In this document: piece after piece, positions 22,318 through 35,279 of the stretch
Position numbering within the stretch: the stretch's first letter is position 1
Layout of the letters: every line of letters starts with the position of its first letter
Source of the DNA: Rhizophagus sp. LPA8_4_AMF
Taxonomy: Eukaryota > Glomeromycota > Glomeromycetes > Glomerales > Glomeraceae
Reading direction: 5' to 3'
Assembly: GCA_021464525.1 (NCBI GenBank)
Contig: JADRCO010000352.1
Span: 1 to 36,521, forward strand
DNA: 36,521 bases
Notes under the pieces: generated by a model
Seen by the model: only the letters and a program-made list of their open reading frames with translations
Database searches by the model: none
What the model was told of the DNA's origin: nothing
Made by a program: the position numbers and the translations under genes

Positions 22318-22573
22318 AAAAAAACGGGTTTAGTATGAATTTTTTTAGTTAGGAGATATTATTATTTATTTTTAAAATAATTTATTATTTATATTAAATG
22401 TATTATTATGTATTTTTTGTATTTTGTTAAATGATATTCGAATAAAAATTATACATTATGACGTCATAAATACAAATCACCTGACATTTTACATAAAACT
22501 TTGGACCGATCTTTTGTTTTTATTCTATTTTTTTCATTAAAAGATAGTCGATATCTAATACTCGCACTAAAAA
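22318..22573. promoter_or_regulatory. Short intergenic promoter of the SR/RRM gene
   Basis: The 256 bases between the hydrolase stop and the next ATG include the palindrome ATGACGTCAT at about 22458-22467. This is a perfect CRE/ATF site about 105 bases upstream of the start of the RNA-binding protein gene. It is the best single regulatory match in the window, but expression data are needed to support it. Confidence 0.45.
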
Positions 22574-25500
22574 ATGAGTAATTGGGAAGACAATAAGTCT
22601 GATAATTGGGGAGATAGTAAGTCCGACAATTGGGGAGACAGTAAATCTGATAAAATTTCTTCGGGACCTCATACTCCCACGGATGAATTGGTCGATCCAA
22701 TCAATTCGACGTTGCATTCTTTGACAGCTCCTGACGATCTGGATAACCACGAAGAGCTTTTTGAAGACGAACGTAGACGTAATCGAGTAGACGACGAAGA
22801 ATATAGACATCGGCGAAGGTATTGGCCTCTTTTTATTTACTTTATAAATTTTGATTTTAGGACGTACTAATTATTCAATTTAATTGACAAGGGGATACTT
22901 CGATAATTCATTAAGAGTAACTACTAGTAGATCTCAATCACCGCGTCGGCGTTCTAGATCTCCTCGTCGTTCTAGGTCGCCACGACGATCTCCAAGACGT
23001 TCCCGTTCTCCGCGTTCACCGGTGAGAGAGCCCTACACAGATTCATACCGTCCTACAACTCGCCGCCCATCATATAACGATCATTACGAGTCAGAACGAG
23101 AAAGAAGAGAAAGAGAACTTGAAAGAGAAAGGCATAGTATCTCCAGAGATCCTCGTTCTGAAAGAGAGCGTGATAGAAGAGAAAGAAGTCGTTCTAGAGA
23201 TAAATTCTTTGTTCGTGGTACTAATTTTAGACCTGATAGAAATTATGGTCCAAGATTATCAGCAAGAGAATCGGCAGGTAAGTTGAAACCTTTTTCATCA
23301 TCATCATCATCAAAGAATTCGATCCAAGGACGCATTAGTATAAAGAGATCAACATCATCCTCATTATCCTCGTCATCAAAACATTTCTCACAAGGTTTGA
23401 CAATAGATTTAACTATATGTTTATTTTATTTTATTTTAATCATATTATAAATGCGTTATATTTTCATTTTGTATTTTTGAAAGCTATAAATGCTTCTCAG
23501 AGATCACAAAAGGAATGCCGTGTTTATGTTGGTAATTTAGCTTATGAAGTTAAATGGGGTCAATTAAAGGATTTTATGCGTCAAGGTCTGTACCAGTTAT
23601 ATTTATTTATTTAATAATTTTTTTTTTTTATTTCTGGATAATTTATATCAACATTAACTTTTTGTTGTTGAATTTTATATAGCGGGTGAAGTTGTATTTG
23701 CAGATGTATTGATGCAACCTAATGGCATGTCAAAGGTAGTAAATAATTATCGTTTGTTCTTAATAAATATTATATTATTAAATTCGACTATTATTTAATT
23801 TTCATAGGGCTGTGGGTAAGTCTATACGAATCATCAATTACGCCTGCTTCCAATAAAAACGCGTATTAATTAATATTTGATCAATTCAATTTTAGAGTGG
23901 TTGAATATCGTACACCTGAAGAGGCTAGACGAGCTATTCAAACACTCAACGATACACATCTATTAGGAAGACCCGTGTTTATTCGAGAGGTACCCGAGAT
24001 TAAAATTTTTGCTGAATTTATTATTATGTGACTTTTAATATTCTTGTTATCTAGGATCGTGAGTCAGAGGCTAAGTTCGGTACAGGATTAAATATTAGGC
24101 CTGAAAAGGCCGCCGGGTTTCCTCCTACTGGAAATCATCATCATCCCCATCCAAATATACCCAATAATGCGGGAAGGCAAATCTATGTAGGAAATGTAAG
24201 TGAAGATCTAATTAATAAAGAAACTATTTCATGTTATTTCATTTGATAATGTGAAATTATATTTATACACGTCATTTAAAGTTGCCGTTCTCAGTAGGAT
24301 GGCAAGAATTAAAAGATCTATTTAGAGCTGCAGGTATGACATGATTTTTTGTTGATGGATTGATTCATTCTTTTTATTGTCTCTATTGTCTAACAATAAT
24401 AACTTCGATTAAACAGGGAATATAATCCGAGCGGACATTCTTGTTGGGCCTGATCGACGACCTAAAGGTTCAGGAACTGTACTGTTTGAAACAGCAGGAG
24501 ATGCTGCTAATGCGATTTGTACGTTGTGCTTAAGTATAGGATTTGTATAGATTTTATAGAAAAAAAAAGTTTAAAAGAAAGATGATGATAAATGAATGAA
24601 CAAGAGTGGTTGATACTTAGGGATTTATAAGCTAAATGGTTATTTTTATTTTAGCTATGTACGATGGGTACGAATTGAATGGTAGAAGGATTGAAGTCCG
24701 TGAGGTGGGATGCTGTTTGTTTGGTTATTTTGGTTTAAAGTTTGGATGGAAAAAAAGAATGAATTTATTGCAATTGTGGTTATAACGTAGCTCAATATGA
24801 GCTTTTTTTACCTTAATTTTTTTTTATTGTCGTAAATAATTGATTTATATGAGAGGCAAGTATTGAGTTGGTGGATTTCTTTCCCGAATACATTTTTTTT
24901 TTTCCTTTATCATTCATATTACGTAGGATCGTTTTGCTGGAGGGCCACCACCACCAAGATTTTCAGCACGTCCTCCTCGACCACCCTATGGAGGCGGTAA
25001 CCATTTTCCTCATGGCGGAAATGCAGGATTTTATGGTGCACCACCAGCTCCTAATCCGGCATATCCAGGAGGTTATCAATCTATGGTACCCGTTCCAGAT
25101 CAATACGATGGATATGGCGGGTATAATGATTTCGGCACTACTGGTGCGGGCATGATGGATTATGCCGGTGGATTTGGTGGAGGTTACGGTGCGCCATACC
25201 CAGGAGCTGCAGGATATGACGGGTCAACAGGGTTCTACCCTACACCTGGTGCATCCGGTGGGGCAGCTGGAAATCAAATCTTTGTCAGAAATGTAAGGTT
25301 TAATAACAAAGATGGTGAAATGAGTTGTTAAATATGGGATGTGATTGTGGTTGTATAAGGAACAATTTATCGATGAGTATTTTAAGATTACTTTTTTTTG
25401 TGCGTTAATAACTCTTTGAGATTAAAGCAAAAAAAAAAAGAGAGAGAAAGTAGTGTTAGGGATAGAAGAAAGATAGATTTTATAGGAAATTCATTTTAAT

Positions 25501-26002
25501 TCTTTTGAGACATAAATTAAAGTTAAAAAAGAAATAAGTTGGGATTAATAATATTGGCACACTTTTTTTTGTTGGGAAACATTAGCTACCTTTTACTACA
25601 ACAAATCTCGATTTAAGAGAACTTTTCAAACACTGCGGTAAATACAATTTACTTATTTTCTTTTTTTTATTAATTATATTCATTTGTTAATTATGTTCTC
25701 ATTATATTCTTATACAAACATGAATATTATACATGTTAAATAAAACAGGAAATGTAATTAGGGCCGAGATTTTAGAACAAAATGGAAGACCTAAAGGCGC
25801 CGGTATAGTTTCATTTGAATCTAGTGAATCGGCTCGTTTTGCTGTTGGTAAGTTAGTTTTAGTTTATAGAATTTTTCTTTAAGATACTTTGAATATCATC
25901 AATTTTATTATATATCTGATATTATTACATTTAATAGAAAAATTCAGTGGATACACGTATGGAGGTCGTATTATTGACGTGAATTTTGATCGATATGCAT
26001 AA
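22574..26002 (+). CDS. Three-RRM SR-type mRNA-binding protein (Gbp2/Hrb1-like)
   Basis: Fourteen exons give 643 residues: 22574-22818, 22892-23394, 23484-23585, 23683-23735, 23808-23815, 23896-23989, 24055-24195, 24282-24333, 24417-24518, 24655-24704, 24927-25292, 25586-25637, 25749-25847 and 25938-26002. Residues 1-80 carry NWGDSKSD repeats, and 85-200 are a Ser-Arg/Arg-Glu domain. RRM1 (261-335) has VYVGNL and KGCGVVEY, RRM2 (376-450) has IYVGNL and KGSGTVLF, and RRM3 (567-640) has IFVRNL and KGAGIVSF. A Gly/Pro/Tyr-rich linker (451-565) joins RRM2 and RRM3. This order matches yeast Gbp2 and Hrb1, which bind nascent mRNA with the TREX complex and survey splicing before export. Exon 5 is only 8 nt and completes RNP1 of RRM1. 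The donor at 24705 (GTGGGA) is weak, so that intron may be regulated. Confidence 0.92.
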
Positions 26003-26304
26003 TAAACGCGAGCGATACAAAAAAACATTGTATGAAGTGCGGCAAATAAGAAGAAATTATCAAGAGAAATTAACAGGTGAACCAAAGAGTATAGAAAAAA
26101 AATTTTTTTATTGTATAATATTGTTAAAAAAGTTATTGCACTTATGTTTTATTTTCTATAAAAACCAAAAAAAAGTTACTATTGTTTGAAATGTATGTAC
26201 AATATATGTTAATATACTTGAATCACGTGATTTCTAATCAGTATAAAATGATCTTTGATAAATCTTATCAATAAAAATCTTTTTTTTTTCAAGTTTATCA
26301 AAAA

Positions 26305-27089
26305 ATGAATAAATTTTCAATTTTATATCGTTCATTGCAAACTACAAATAAATTATTTGATTGGGAACCTAGTAAAAGTAAAGGAGTAGTAGGATTATAC
26401 GAATTTTTTCAAGGAGGTGCTAAAAATCCCAATACAGTACCAGCGGCTAAAGATATGATTACAGGTTAAAAAGAAAAAATAATTCACTTTCAAAAAAAAA
26501 AGAGATTTCTTTGTTTCTTTTTTTTACTTCTTATCTTTGAAAAAAAACTATATAACAAAGATAAATTTCTTTTTATTTACTTTTTAAGTGAATTTTATTT
26601 TTTAGGACGAGCATGGACAGCATCAGAATTAAGACGTAAATCATTTGAAGATTTACATAAACTTTGGTACGTTTTACTTAAAGAACGTAATTTACTTGGT
26701 ACGATGTGGTTAGAAGCAAAAAGATGGAACAAAATGAATAATCAGCCATGGATTGAAGCATTTCGCGAAAGGACATTTAAGGTATGATCTATTAAGAATG
26801 AAATTATTATTATTCCGATTTTAACGCATACATCTGATTAATTAATAAATAAATAAATATATAAATATAGTGTCAGAAATCGATGGCAAGAATTAAACAT
26901 GTATTAAGCGAACGTAGAGTAGCATATGAATATGCTATACGTAAAGATCCAAAGTTATTTGGATTAGATAAAGCTCCTGAACCTCATTGGAGTTATGAAC
27001 CACCAAAATCACAACAGATAGACAATAAAAAATTGTTAAGAAAAAGTAGAATTAATAATAGGAATAATTCAAGATTGAGAAGAACGTAA
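26305..27089 (+). CDS. Mitochondrial large-subunit ribosomal protein uL29m (MRPL47 family)
   Basis: Three exons, 26305-26464, 26606-26781 and 26871-27089, in phase, 184 residues. The start [18 protein letters not shown] resembles a mitochondrial presequence. The core [20 protein letters not shown] followed by [12 protein letters not shown] is the signature of the MRP-L47/uL29m family. [17 protein letters not shown] is the helical arm that follows, and the C-terminus is basic. The protein sits near the peptide exit of the mitochondrial large ribosomal subunit. The length fits fungal members. The gene starts about 300 bases after the RRM gene stop on the same strand. Confidence 0.92.
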
Positions 27090-28023
27090 TGATCGATCTT
27101 TCACTGTATCTTGTTTAATGGACAATATAATATGTGGAATATTGCAATACTATAAAAGCGTATATTATCTTTTTTTTTTATTAATAAATTTTATAAATAA
27201 TTATAATTAGAAAAAGAACAAAAAATTTATTGGTCATTTACAAGTACCCTTTCTATCAAGATACTAATATTTGTGTTCCTGATCCTGTCGATAAGAATAA
27301 ATTAAAAAATTCAATAAATTTGCTAAAAAATAACAAAGCGCACTTAATCTCGTTCTATAAAGTATAATAAAGTTGAAAAAGTACAATACTAGTCCCCATG
27401 AAGTAAAACAGTGCACCTAAGGTAGAGTCTATATTTATAAGGATATAATAACAAATTTTCATTTGCTTTCAAAAAGAAAAAAAAATTTTTTTTTTAATAA
27501 TCACTTCCAAATAATATCAAAGATATTTTTTTTTTTGTTCAGATAGGCATTATGTGTGCTTTAATAATGTAACAAGGTATAAGTGGCAAAGCACACTTTA
27601 TCATTTGGTCCCAAGTTTTAAAGAAAACGAGGTACTCTTCTCATCATACGGCCTATTATCATCATAACTCCTTTGATTGTGGAAGGATGAAGAAAAAAAA
27701 AATAGTTTTTCCCATCGGTATATAAACAACCGAAAATATTTCGGAATAATGGATAAAATAGGAAAAACGTGCGTGAACCTTTACTAACATATCGTTATTC
27801 GTGCAGATCTGTCCAATCAAATTAACCTTAACCGTTTTTTATGATCGTCACCTCACCAGTAGAGAATTTGTGATGCCGATTATTACCATATTCGTCACCG
27901 GTGATCTTTCGATATAAACAAAATTTAACAGAATTCAAGTACCAGACTACCAGTTAAATTTTTTTTTTTTTTTCTTTTTTTCTTTTTTTCCCGCTAATAA
28001 CCTTCTTAGAAGAAACTGAAAAA
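27090..28023. other. Intergenic region upstream of uracil phosphoribosyltransferase
   Basis: About 930 bases. It includes a perfect 9-bp inverted repeat GTGTGCTTT / AAAGCACAC (27554-27562 and 27588-27596, 25-base loop), which may be chance. TATATAAAC occurs at about 27719 and GATATAAAC at about 27910; the second lies some 115 bases before the proposed ATG and could act as a TATA element. A C/T-rich run sits just before the ATG. Confidence 0.45.
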
Positions 28024-29236
<1,213 letters not shown>

Positions 29237-29580
29237 AAAGTAAAATGGAATTTTTTTTTATCATATAAAATTAATGGAAATTCATTGTTAAAGAAATGTA
29301 TAAATAATAATATGTATACTTATTTTTTTTTTACTGCATTGTAATGATAATAAATGATTAAATTAAAATTTATTTATCGCAAAGGCATTATTGACGTTTA
29401 GTGTTGGGAAAGTATGTTTGTCATACCGTACACCACTACTTGCAGAGTGAAGTCCTATTTTGTATCATGTGGTAAATGAGATTAGTGTTTAAAATTTTGA
29501 TACAGTGCCTCTAAAGCTTATAGTAACAATCAATCAGTTTCAAAAAATTTTTTGAAAAAGTTATTCATTTTAAAAATTAA
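29237..29580. other. Downstream sequence of uracil phosphoribosyltransferase
   Basis: About 340 AT-rich bases following the stop, with AATAATAA-type polyadenylation-like words around 29305-29360. No gene is seen. Confidence 0.4.
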
Positions 29581-29589
29581 TAATTTAAT

Positions 29590-29690
29590 TATAGGTGAAT
29601 TTAGATCCAGCACCCTTAAGTCTCGCATCCTGTCACGTGATTTACGATTAAATTTTAATTGGCTAATTTTTAATTAAAAGTTTACCGATC
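29590..29690. repeat. Dispersed repeat copy A (GGTGAATTTA... AATTGGC)
   Basis: This stretch shares an ordered set of blocks with a second copy near 35965-36065: TATA(A)GGTGAATTTA, a CA(C/T)CCC block, TCA(C/T)GTGAT, GATTA, then TTTAATTGGC(C/T)AATTTTT. The two copies are diverged and of similar length. It is probably part of a dispersed element; no ORF is present. Confidence 0.55.
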
Positions 29691-29713
29691 TGATAATTTT
29701 TTTAAATGCTCAA

Positions 29714-29835
29714 TTTTCAGAATTCTGTATCGGACGATTAACGGACAAATTGTCCGGATTTTATCCAGTAATCGTCCGGTAATCTGATAATTTTTTTTAT
29801 TAAGTAATTTGCATGCGGTAGCAGAATTCTGAAAA
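29714..29835. repeat. Nested fold-back (inverted repeats within inverted repeats)
   Basis: The outer arms are TTTTCAGAATTCTG (29714-29727) and its exact reverse complement CAGAATTCTGAAAA (29822-29835). The middle arms are CGGACGATTA (29731-29740) and TAATCGTCCG (29769-29778). The inner palindrome is CGGACAA-A-TTGTCCG (29742-29756). A direct repeat CTGATAATTTTTTT flanks and invades the structure (29690 and about 29783). It could be a small non-autonomous element or a structured RNA; no target duplication was established. Confidence 0.7.
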
Positions 29836-29939
29836 CTGCGATAATAGTCTTAAAAAAATGATTATTTATATAAATTTTTACAATTGCTAATATTTATTTT
29901 AGTAGATTCTGAATCAACTTTACTTTTAAAGAGGATGAA

Positions 29940-30366
29940 TAATCAGGAATAAAGGGAATCAAAATAAACAAAAGTAATAAATGAGAGTTGAATGAAGGAA
30001 ATTAAGGTTGGACGAAAAGGAATAAGAGAGAATGAAATTAAACAAAAAGAGATGAAGAGAAATAAAAATTGAATGAAAAGGAATGATGGGAAACCAGAAA
30101 TTAATCGAAATGGATGAAGGGAAATGAAGGTTAAATGAAAAGGAATGAAGGAGAAACAGAAATTGAATGAAACGGATGATGATGATGAGCACAGAACAGA
30201 TAATGATGATGAAAATGGAACAAATGATTATGATAAAAATGGAATGGATGATGAAAATGAGAATGGAATGGATAATGATGGGATGATGAGGATGAGGATG
30301 AAATGGACAAAGAGAATAAAGGATGAAGTGAATGAAAGGATGAAGGAAACGGCAGATTTTAGAAAA
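29940..30366 (+). repeat. Polypurine GAATGAAAAGG-type degenerate repeat tract
   Basis: About 400 bases of nearly pure A/G on the plus strand with recurring GGAATGA, GAAATTAAG and GATGATGA words. The strand asymmetry creates long open frames on both strands; their products are low-complexity and not credible. Confidence 0.75.
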
Positions 30367-30384
30367 TAGATTATATCTAGAGAT

Positions 30385-30480
30385 GTGGCCGCAACTAGAC
30401 CTTACTAATTGCAACTCGCAACTCGCAACCGCAACTCTAAGTTTTTTATATAGTCGTAATTTTGCAATTATTTAAAAACA
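30385..30480. repeat. GCAACTCGCAACT short repeat
   Basis: A short cluster of GCAACT/CGCAAC copies at about 30408-30438 between the polypurine tract and a broken ORF. It is non-coding. Confidence 0.55.
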
Positions 30481-30624
30481 GTTGAGGCGTTCCTCCTAAT
30501 ACTATACTTATCTCATTTTTGTTGAGACATGACTTAGGGGATGGTGAGAAATGATTCACAAGCAAAAAAATTGTGGATTGAAAATAGGATCGGCTGGAAG
30601 ACTCGTGAAGACTCGTGAAATTCT

Positions 30625-31013
30625 CTAAGGAATGTAAGGAGAAAAAGTTGCCATCACTAAATTGCTACCTTGTTCTAGGAGACCATACCTCGCCTTGTAT
30701 TCATCAGTGACAGGCATAGAAATTATATGTAAATATTCTACCAGTCTATTCAAAGAAGCCTTATTCTAATTACATCCTTTTTATTGTCATGTGATAGGCC
30801 ATTATAGAAACCTTTTTTAAGCTCTTCATTATACGAGTTCAATTCTGATTCTGAAATATATGTCTTTATTGCTTTGAAATATTCATCCAATGATCAATAA
30901 CTCTGAATTGGCAGTGGAATATCTTTGCTCTTTTCAAGATCTAAGACTGGAAATATTGCAGGGGATGCCCGATTAACTGTATCTCTTACTTCAAAAAGAG
31001 TATCTTTTGCCAT
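30625..31013 (-). pseudogene. Broken element-like ORF (gag-like, tentative)
   Basis: On the minus strand an ATG at 31013 opens a frame of 39 codons ending in TGA (30894-30896). The same frame continues with coding-like sequence to a second TGA (30750-30752), where the reading shifts by one base and runs 42 more codons to TAG at 30625. The pieces join smoothly in composition: SLDEYFKAIKTYISESELNS, then GFYNGLSHDNKKDVIRI, then LNRLVEYLHIISMPVTDEY. The helical, charged character and the F-x-N-G-L-S phrase are reminiscent of capsid-like gag regions of fungal retroelements, but no family was confirmed. A 10-bp direct duplication ACTCGTGAAG/A follows at about 30601-30620. Confidence 0.55.
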
Positions 31014-32521
31014 AATGGATTAGTTGTATATTATACTATATCTTTAATCTAGCAAGTAAAAAAATAAAATTTAATAAATGATATTTAACTCAAATATATG
31101 ATTAGTTTTTATTAAAGAACTTAAATGTCTTAATTAACTTGAAGCTATTCATCCTGCTGATATTAAAATTGGTGAGGTTTGAAATCCTGCCACAAACTGC
31201 AAGTATCATTGAATCTGATATATTCAATAATGTTGTTTGAAAACATTCACATTCCTTTCTTTCTCATAATGTACAATTTGTGAAGACCTAATGGACTGGT
31301 AAATTACTAAGTGATATTGTCTATATATTACTAGTGAATTGATTAAAGTGAAAATAATTGATAAAGCTCACAAATAAGTCTATACTCTAAAACTAATTGC
31401 ATGATAGTTATAAATAGGTAAGCATATCATAAATTGTTATATAAAGGCTATATGCATTAAAAAGAAGAAAGGCTTTTTATTCTACTTTTACATGAATTGC
31501 TAATCTTAAGAAGATACTTTTCTTTTATTTCCTATTATATTTGGACTATTGTATTAGAAAGAAGTTTGCTAATGATAATTAACAAAAAATAAGTCTATTG
31601 CAAATCTTATTTAAAGTTAATTAGCATGATTTTACTTTATGCTAACTATTAAAATTATGCTGAGAGTAAAGTTGGTTACTATAAGTAATAATTATAATTA
31701 TAATCTATACTTCTACCCTAAGATTCAGATTACAACTCAAATTTATGAAAATACTGTATTAAATTGTAATTATTAATGATCCTGAACGAACTGAAATATT
31801 AATATAATATTTTTATATAAAACCCTTTAAAATCATTATATATATAATTTATTTATATATATTTTTATAATAAAATTATAATATTTATATAACTAAATTA
31901 AAATTAAAAATTATTACTATATAGTGTAGTTAATAATAAAACTGAATCTAGTTGGTAATAAAACTAAATTTTGGTAAAAATTTTAGCTAAGTATCACAAG
32001 ACCTCTAAAAAAACTCTGATCTGATGTTGTATAAACCTTACAATAATTTCTGATTTCAAATATATAAAGTTATATTAATTTTTTGACTTCAAATTTTGCT
32101 ATTATAAGAACAAGTAATTGGATTTTAATGATCTTAGACTTATTAAATTTATCTCATTAAATGAATATTTTGATATCTATATTATCTTTATAAGTGTAAT
32201 ATTGACCAAGATATTTTATATTAAAATTTTTGTTATATGAGATCTGAGTTATTTTAGTATTATTTTAGCTATTTACCTAAAAAAATAAAATAAATTTCAT
32301 ACAATCTAACCAATTTTGCATTCAATCCAGTTATAGGAAGTTCTCAGTTACTTTATTGTAAAAAAAGTTATATAATTGTGAAGCTGATAATCTTAGAAAA
32401 TAAGTAAACAAAGTTTCTCATATTACTACTAAATCAAATAAAATTCAAGTATGATAGATGGATTTAAAGGTTTTAATTGGCCTAAATACTTCTATTTAAA
32501 ATCAATTTAGAAAAGACTTGA
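31014..32521. other. AT-rich region without a credible gene
   Basis: About 1.5 kb, extremely AT-rich, flanking the hAT insertion. Around 31130-31260 there are short coding-like runs broken by stops that may be remnants of an old element; I cannot support a gene. Confidence 0.4.
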
Positions 32522-32529
32522 GAAATATG
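32522..32529. repeat. hAT target-site duplication, left copy
   Basis: GAAATATG, identical to the eight bases directly after the right end of the element (35280-35287). An 8-bp duplication is the hallmark of hAT insertion. Confidence 0.95.
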
Positions 32530-35279
32530 CAGTGTATGAAATCTATTTGCGGAATTTGCAGAGCGCAACATACTTTTGATTTCCGCAAATTGCACATGAT
32601 CATGATCTGCACATTGCGCAACTTGGATTTTCAAAATTTTGCGCAAATTTTGCGCAAATTCCGCAAATTGCGCAAAATTTTTGCGTAATATTTCCCCCTA
32701 AAAATTATCTAATTAGGCAATTATTCTCGCCATGACGATATATAAAAATAGACAAAAAAAGAAGATAATCAAATTATTATCTTTCTTATCTTTTATTTAA
32801 AAATGGAAAAATATTTTCAAAGTGCAAGTAACTCAAAAGGAAAATGCAAAGAAAGTGATAATATTGAACATCCCACTGGTGATTCTTCTAAATCACAAAA
32901 AAAAATTCAAAATAAAAAATATAAAAAAGAACGATATGACTGGGATCCCAAATGGCCACAAACATATCCATGGTTAGTGAGAAGAGAGGATGAGGAGGGA
33001 AACCCCTTTATGTATTGTGTTTGGTGTGAAGAGGGAAAAGTAAACAACATTTTTACAAAGGGTTGTAATAAATTCAAAAAAGATTATCTTGATAATCATA
33101 TAAAAACTGAAACACATAGTTCAATTTCAAAATTAAGAAATAATACGAACCAACCAAATATAATTGCTGGTTTTGTAACACAATTAGGGGTAGAAAAATC
33201 AAAAATCATCACGTTGATGAGAAATGCATATTTTTGCTCCAAACATAATTTAGCACTTAATATATATCCTGATCTTAATAATCTTGTAGAATATCAAATA
33301 AAAAATTATGACGAAATTCATTATCAAACACCACCTACAAAAGTTTTACCACCTCCTTTATATTCACAAACGTTGCCTTCAACTTCTACTTCTTCTAATT
33401 ATGCTACATACAAAAACCCTAAAGCCGGACTTAACTTTATTGAATCATTTTCATGTATAATTGAACGTCAAGTAATAGAAGAAATTAATAAAAGCACTGG
33501 ATGGAGTATTCTTTTAGACGAAAGTACCACAATTACTATTGATAAACATTTGGCGATAATAAGTAAGCATATAGTTGGAAATGAACCAGTTTTGCGATAT
33601 CTTGGTATGATTAATTTAGAGGAATGTGACGCAAATTCAATTACGAAAGATATTGAGATATTTTTAAACGCAAAAGGTATTTCATTTAAGTCTTTATTTC
33701 ATATAGGAAGTGATGGAGCATCTGTAATGACAGGTGAATTCTGTAATCTGTAATTTATTTAATTTATATTTTATTTATTTATGATATTTAGATTTTAGAT
33801 TTATATATATTTTTTTTTTTAGGAAAACACAATGGAGTTGTTACAAAACTAAAAAAAAAAATCCGTTTATGACTTCAATTCATTGCATAGCACATCGATT
33901 TGCACTTGTTGGTAAAGATTCAGCAAATGATGTACCATATTTTAAAGAATACGAATCTACTTTAAAAAGATTATATAGTTATTTTAGTAGATCTTATAAT
34001 CGATTGAAAAATTTACGTATGATCCAAGCTGATGATGATGATGATCCTGGACTTGCCATATTGAAATTAGTTTCAACGCGTTGGCTGTCATTATCACAAA
34101 CCGTCTCCAATTTGCATCAAACACTAAATTCTATTATATCATCTTTACAAACAGATATCCTTGTCAATGATGATGGAGCTGAATTAGCGAAAAATTTGTT
34201 AGAAGAGTTAGATCCAAATTTTATTCTAGCAACAAAATTTTTGGCTGACCTTTTTGATATCTTACAACAATTAATCAAAGCATTTCAAGGAGATTTTATC
34301 ACGCTATCTGATGTATATTATCATTTAAATTCCACGATTCTAGCGATTCAAACAATGTTTATTGGGAATGATAATACACCACCAACATATGGAAAACACT
34401 TACTTGAATACATTGAAAGCAATAATTTATCAATAAGTTCAATTCCGAACTCTTTCTCACAATTTTCTTCATCTATAATTCAAAATATTGAAAAAAGATT
34501 TCCTGACTCTGATTTTCATTATTCAATGCGGATTTTTGATGCACAACAATTGCCTTTAACTCAAACTTTAATTAATAAGTATGGCGAAAAAGAGATTGAA
34601 ATTATTGGAGAATTTTATGGTAATCAAAAAACTGATCAAGACGGCAATATTTATGAACCAATAATCGATAAAAAAGAATTAAAAAATGAATGGATAGTTG
34701 TACGGCAATTCATTGCTAATTTCAGAGAATTTAAATTTGTTGAGCAATGGTTTAGAATTTTTTCGACAACAGATTTTTCTACTTTATACCCTAATACTTC
34801 AAAAATTATTCATATTATCTTAATAATACCACTTTCTAATGCTTCGGTAGAAAGAGTTTTTTCACGTCAAAATTTAATTAAAAACAAATTACGAAATAAG
34901 ATGAAATTGGAAACACTTCATTTTCATCTAAATATTTTAATTAATGGTCCATCACTAAATTCATTTGATTTTGAAGCGGCATATAACTATTGGGCACAAT
35001 TACCCCGTTCTATTTCAATGTAAATTTGTAAATTGAGATATAAATTTATAATTAGTGAACATTTTTGACTTTTTTTTTCTTTAATAATATAATATTATCA
35101 AAATAAATATTGGTTTATCTGTTTAATGTATAAATAATATTTTTCTTTGTAAATTTTGCGCAAAATGTATTTGAAAATATTTGCGCAAATGCGCAAGTCA
35201 AGGTTGATTTTCCACAAATTGCACGTGACTTTTTTTTGCGCACTGCGCAACAAGTATTTGACTGGAATTTCATACACTG
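32530..35279 (+). mobile_element. hAT-superfamily DNA transposon, near-intact, 2750 bp
   Basis: The ends are a perfect 13-bp inverted repeat: CAGTGTATGAAAT at the left and its reverse complement ATTTCATACACTG at the right. They are flanked by the perfect 8-bp duplication GAAATATG. The subterminal 150 bases on both sides hold many copies of TTGCGCAA or TTCCGCAA, probably transposase-binding sites. It encodes one plus-strand transposase with a BED-like zinc finger and the hAT dimerisation domain. The undamaged ends and duplication indicate a recent insertion. The only clear lesion is a one-base shift in the transposase. Confidence 0.95.
32803..35023 (+). CDS. hAT transposase with one frameshift in an A-run
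   Basis: Exon 1 is 32803-33733, an 89-base GT-AG intron follows, and exon 2 is 33823-35023; about 710 residues once the shift is allowed for. A BED-like zinc finger lies near residues 58-106 (YCVWC with a later H-x4-5-H). LLDESTT carries the first catalytic Asp and HIGSDGASVMTG the second. SIHCIAHRFALVG has the C-x2-H motif of the helical insertion. LIIPLSNASVERVFSRQN carries the catalytic Glu and opens the C-terminal dimerisation domain. After the intron the frame reads GKHNGVVTKLKKK and hits a run of 11 A (33851-33861); the homologous reading then resumes one base off at MTSIHC. This is a recent inactivating slip, a sequencing or assembly error, or tolerated slippage. It is otherwise uninterrupted. 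Confidence 0.88.

Noticed and set aside
25986..26189. 67-codon frame overlapping the end of the RRM gene
   Set aside because: It overlaps the last codons in another frame and runs into the 3' region; no features.
27554..27596. 9-bp perfect hairpin upstream of uracil phosphoribosyltransferase
   Set aside because: The loop is 25 bases and nothing else conserved is visible; a 9-bp stem in 36 kb can arise by chance.
29959..30414. 151-codon minus-strand frame
   Set aside because: His/Phe/Ile-rich complement of a polypurine repeat tract.
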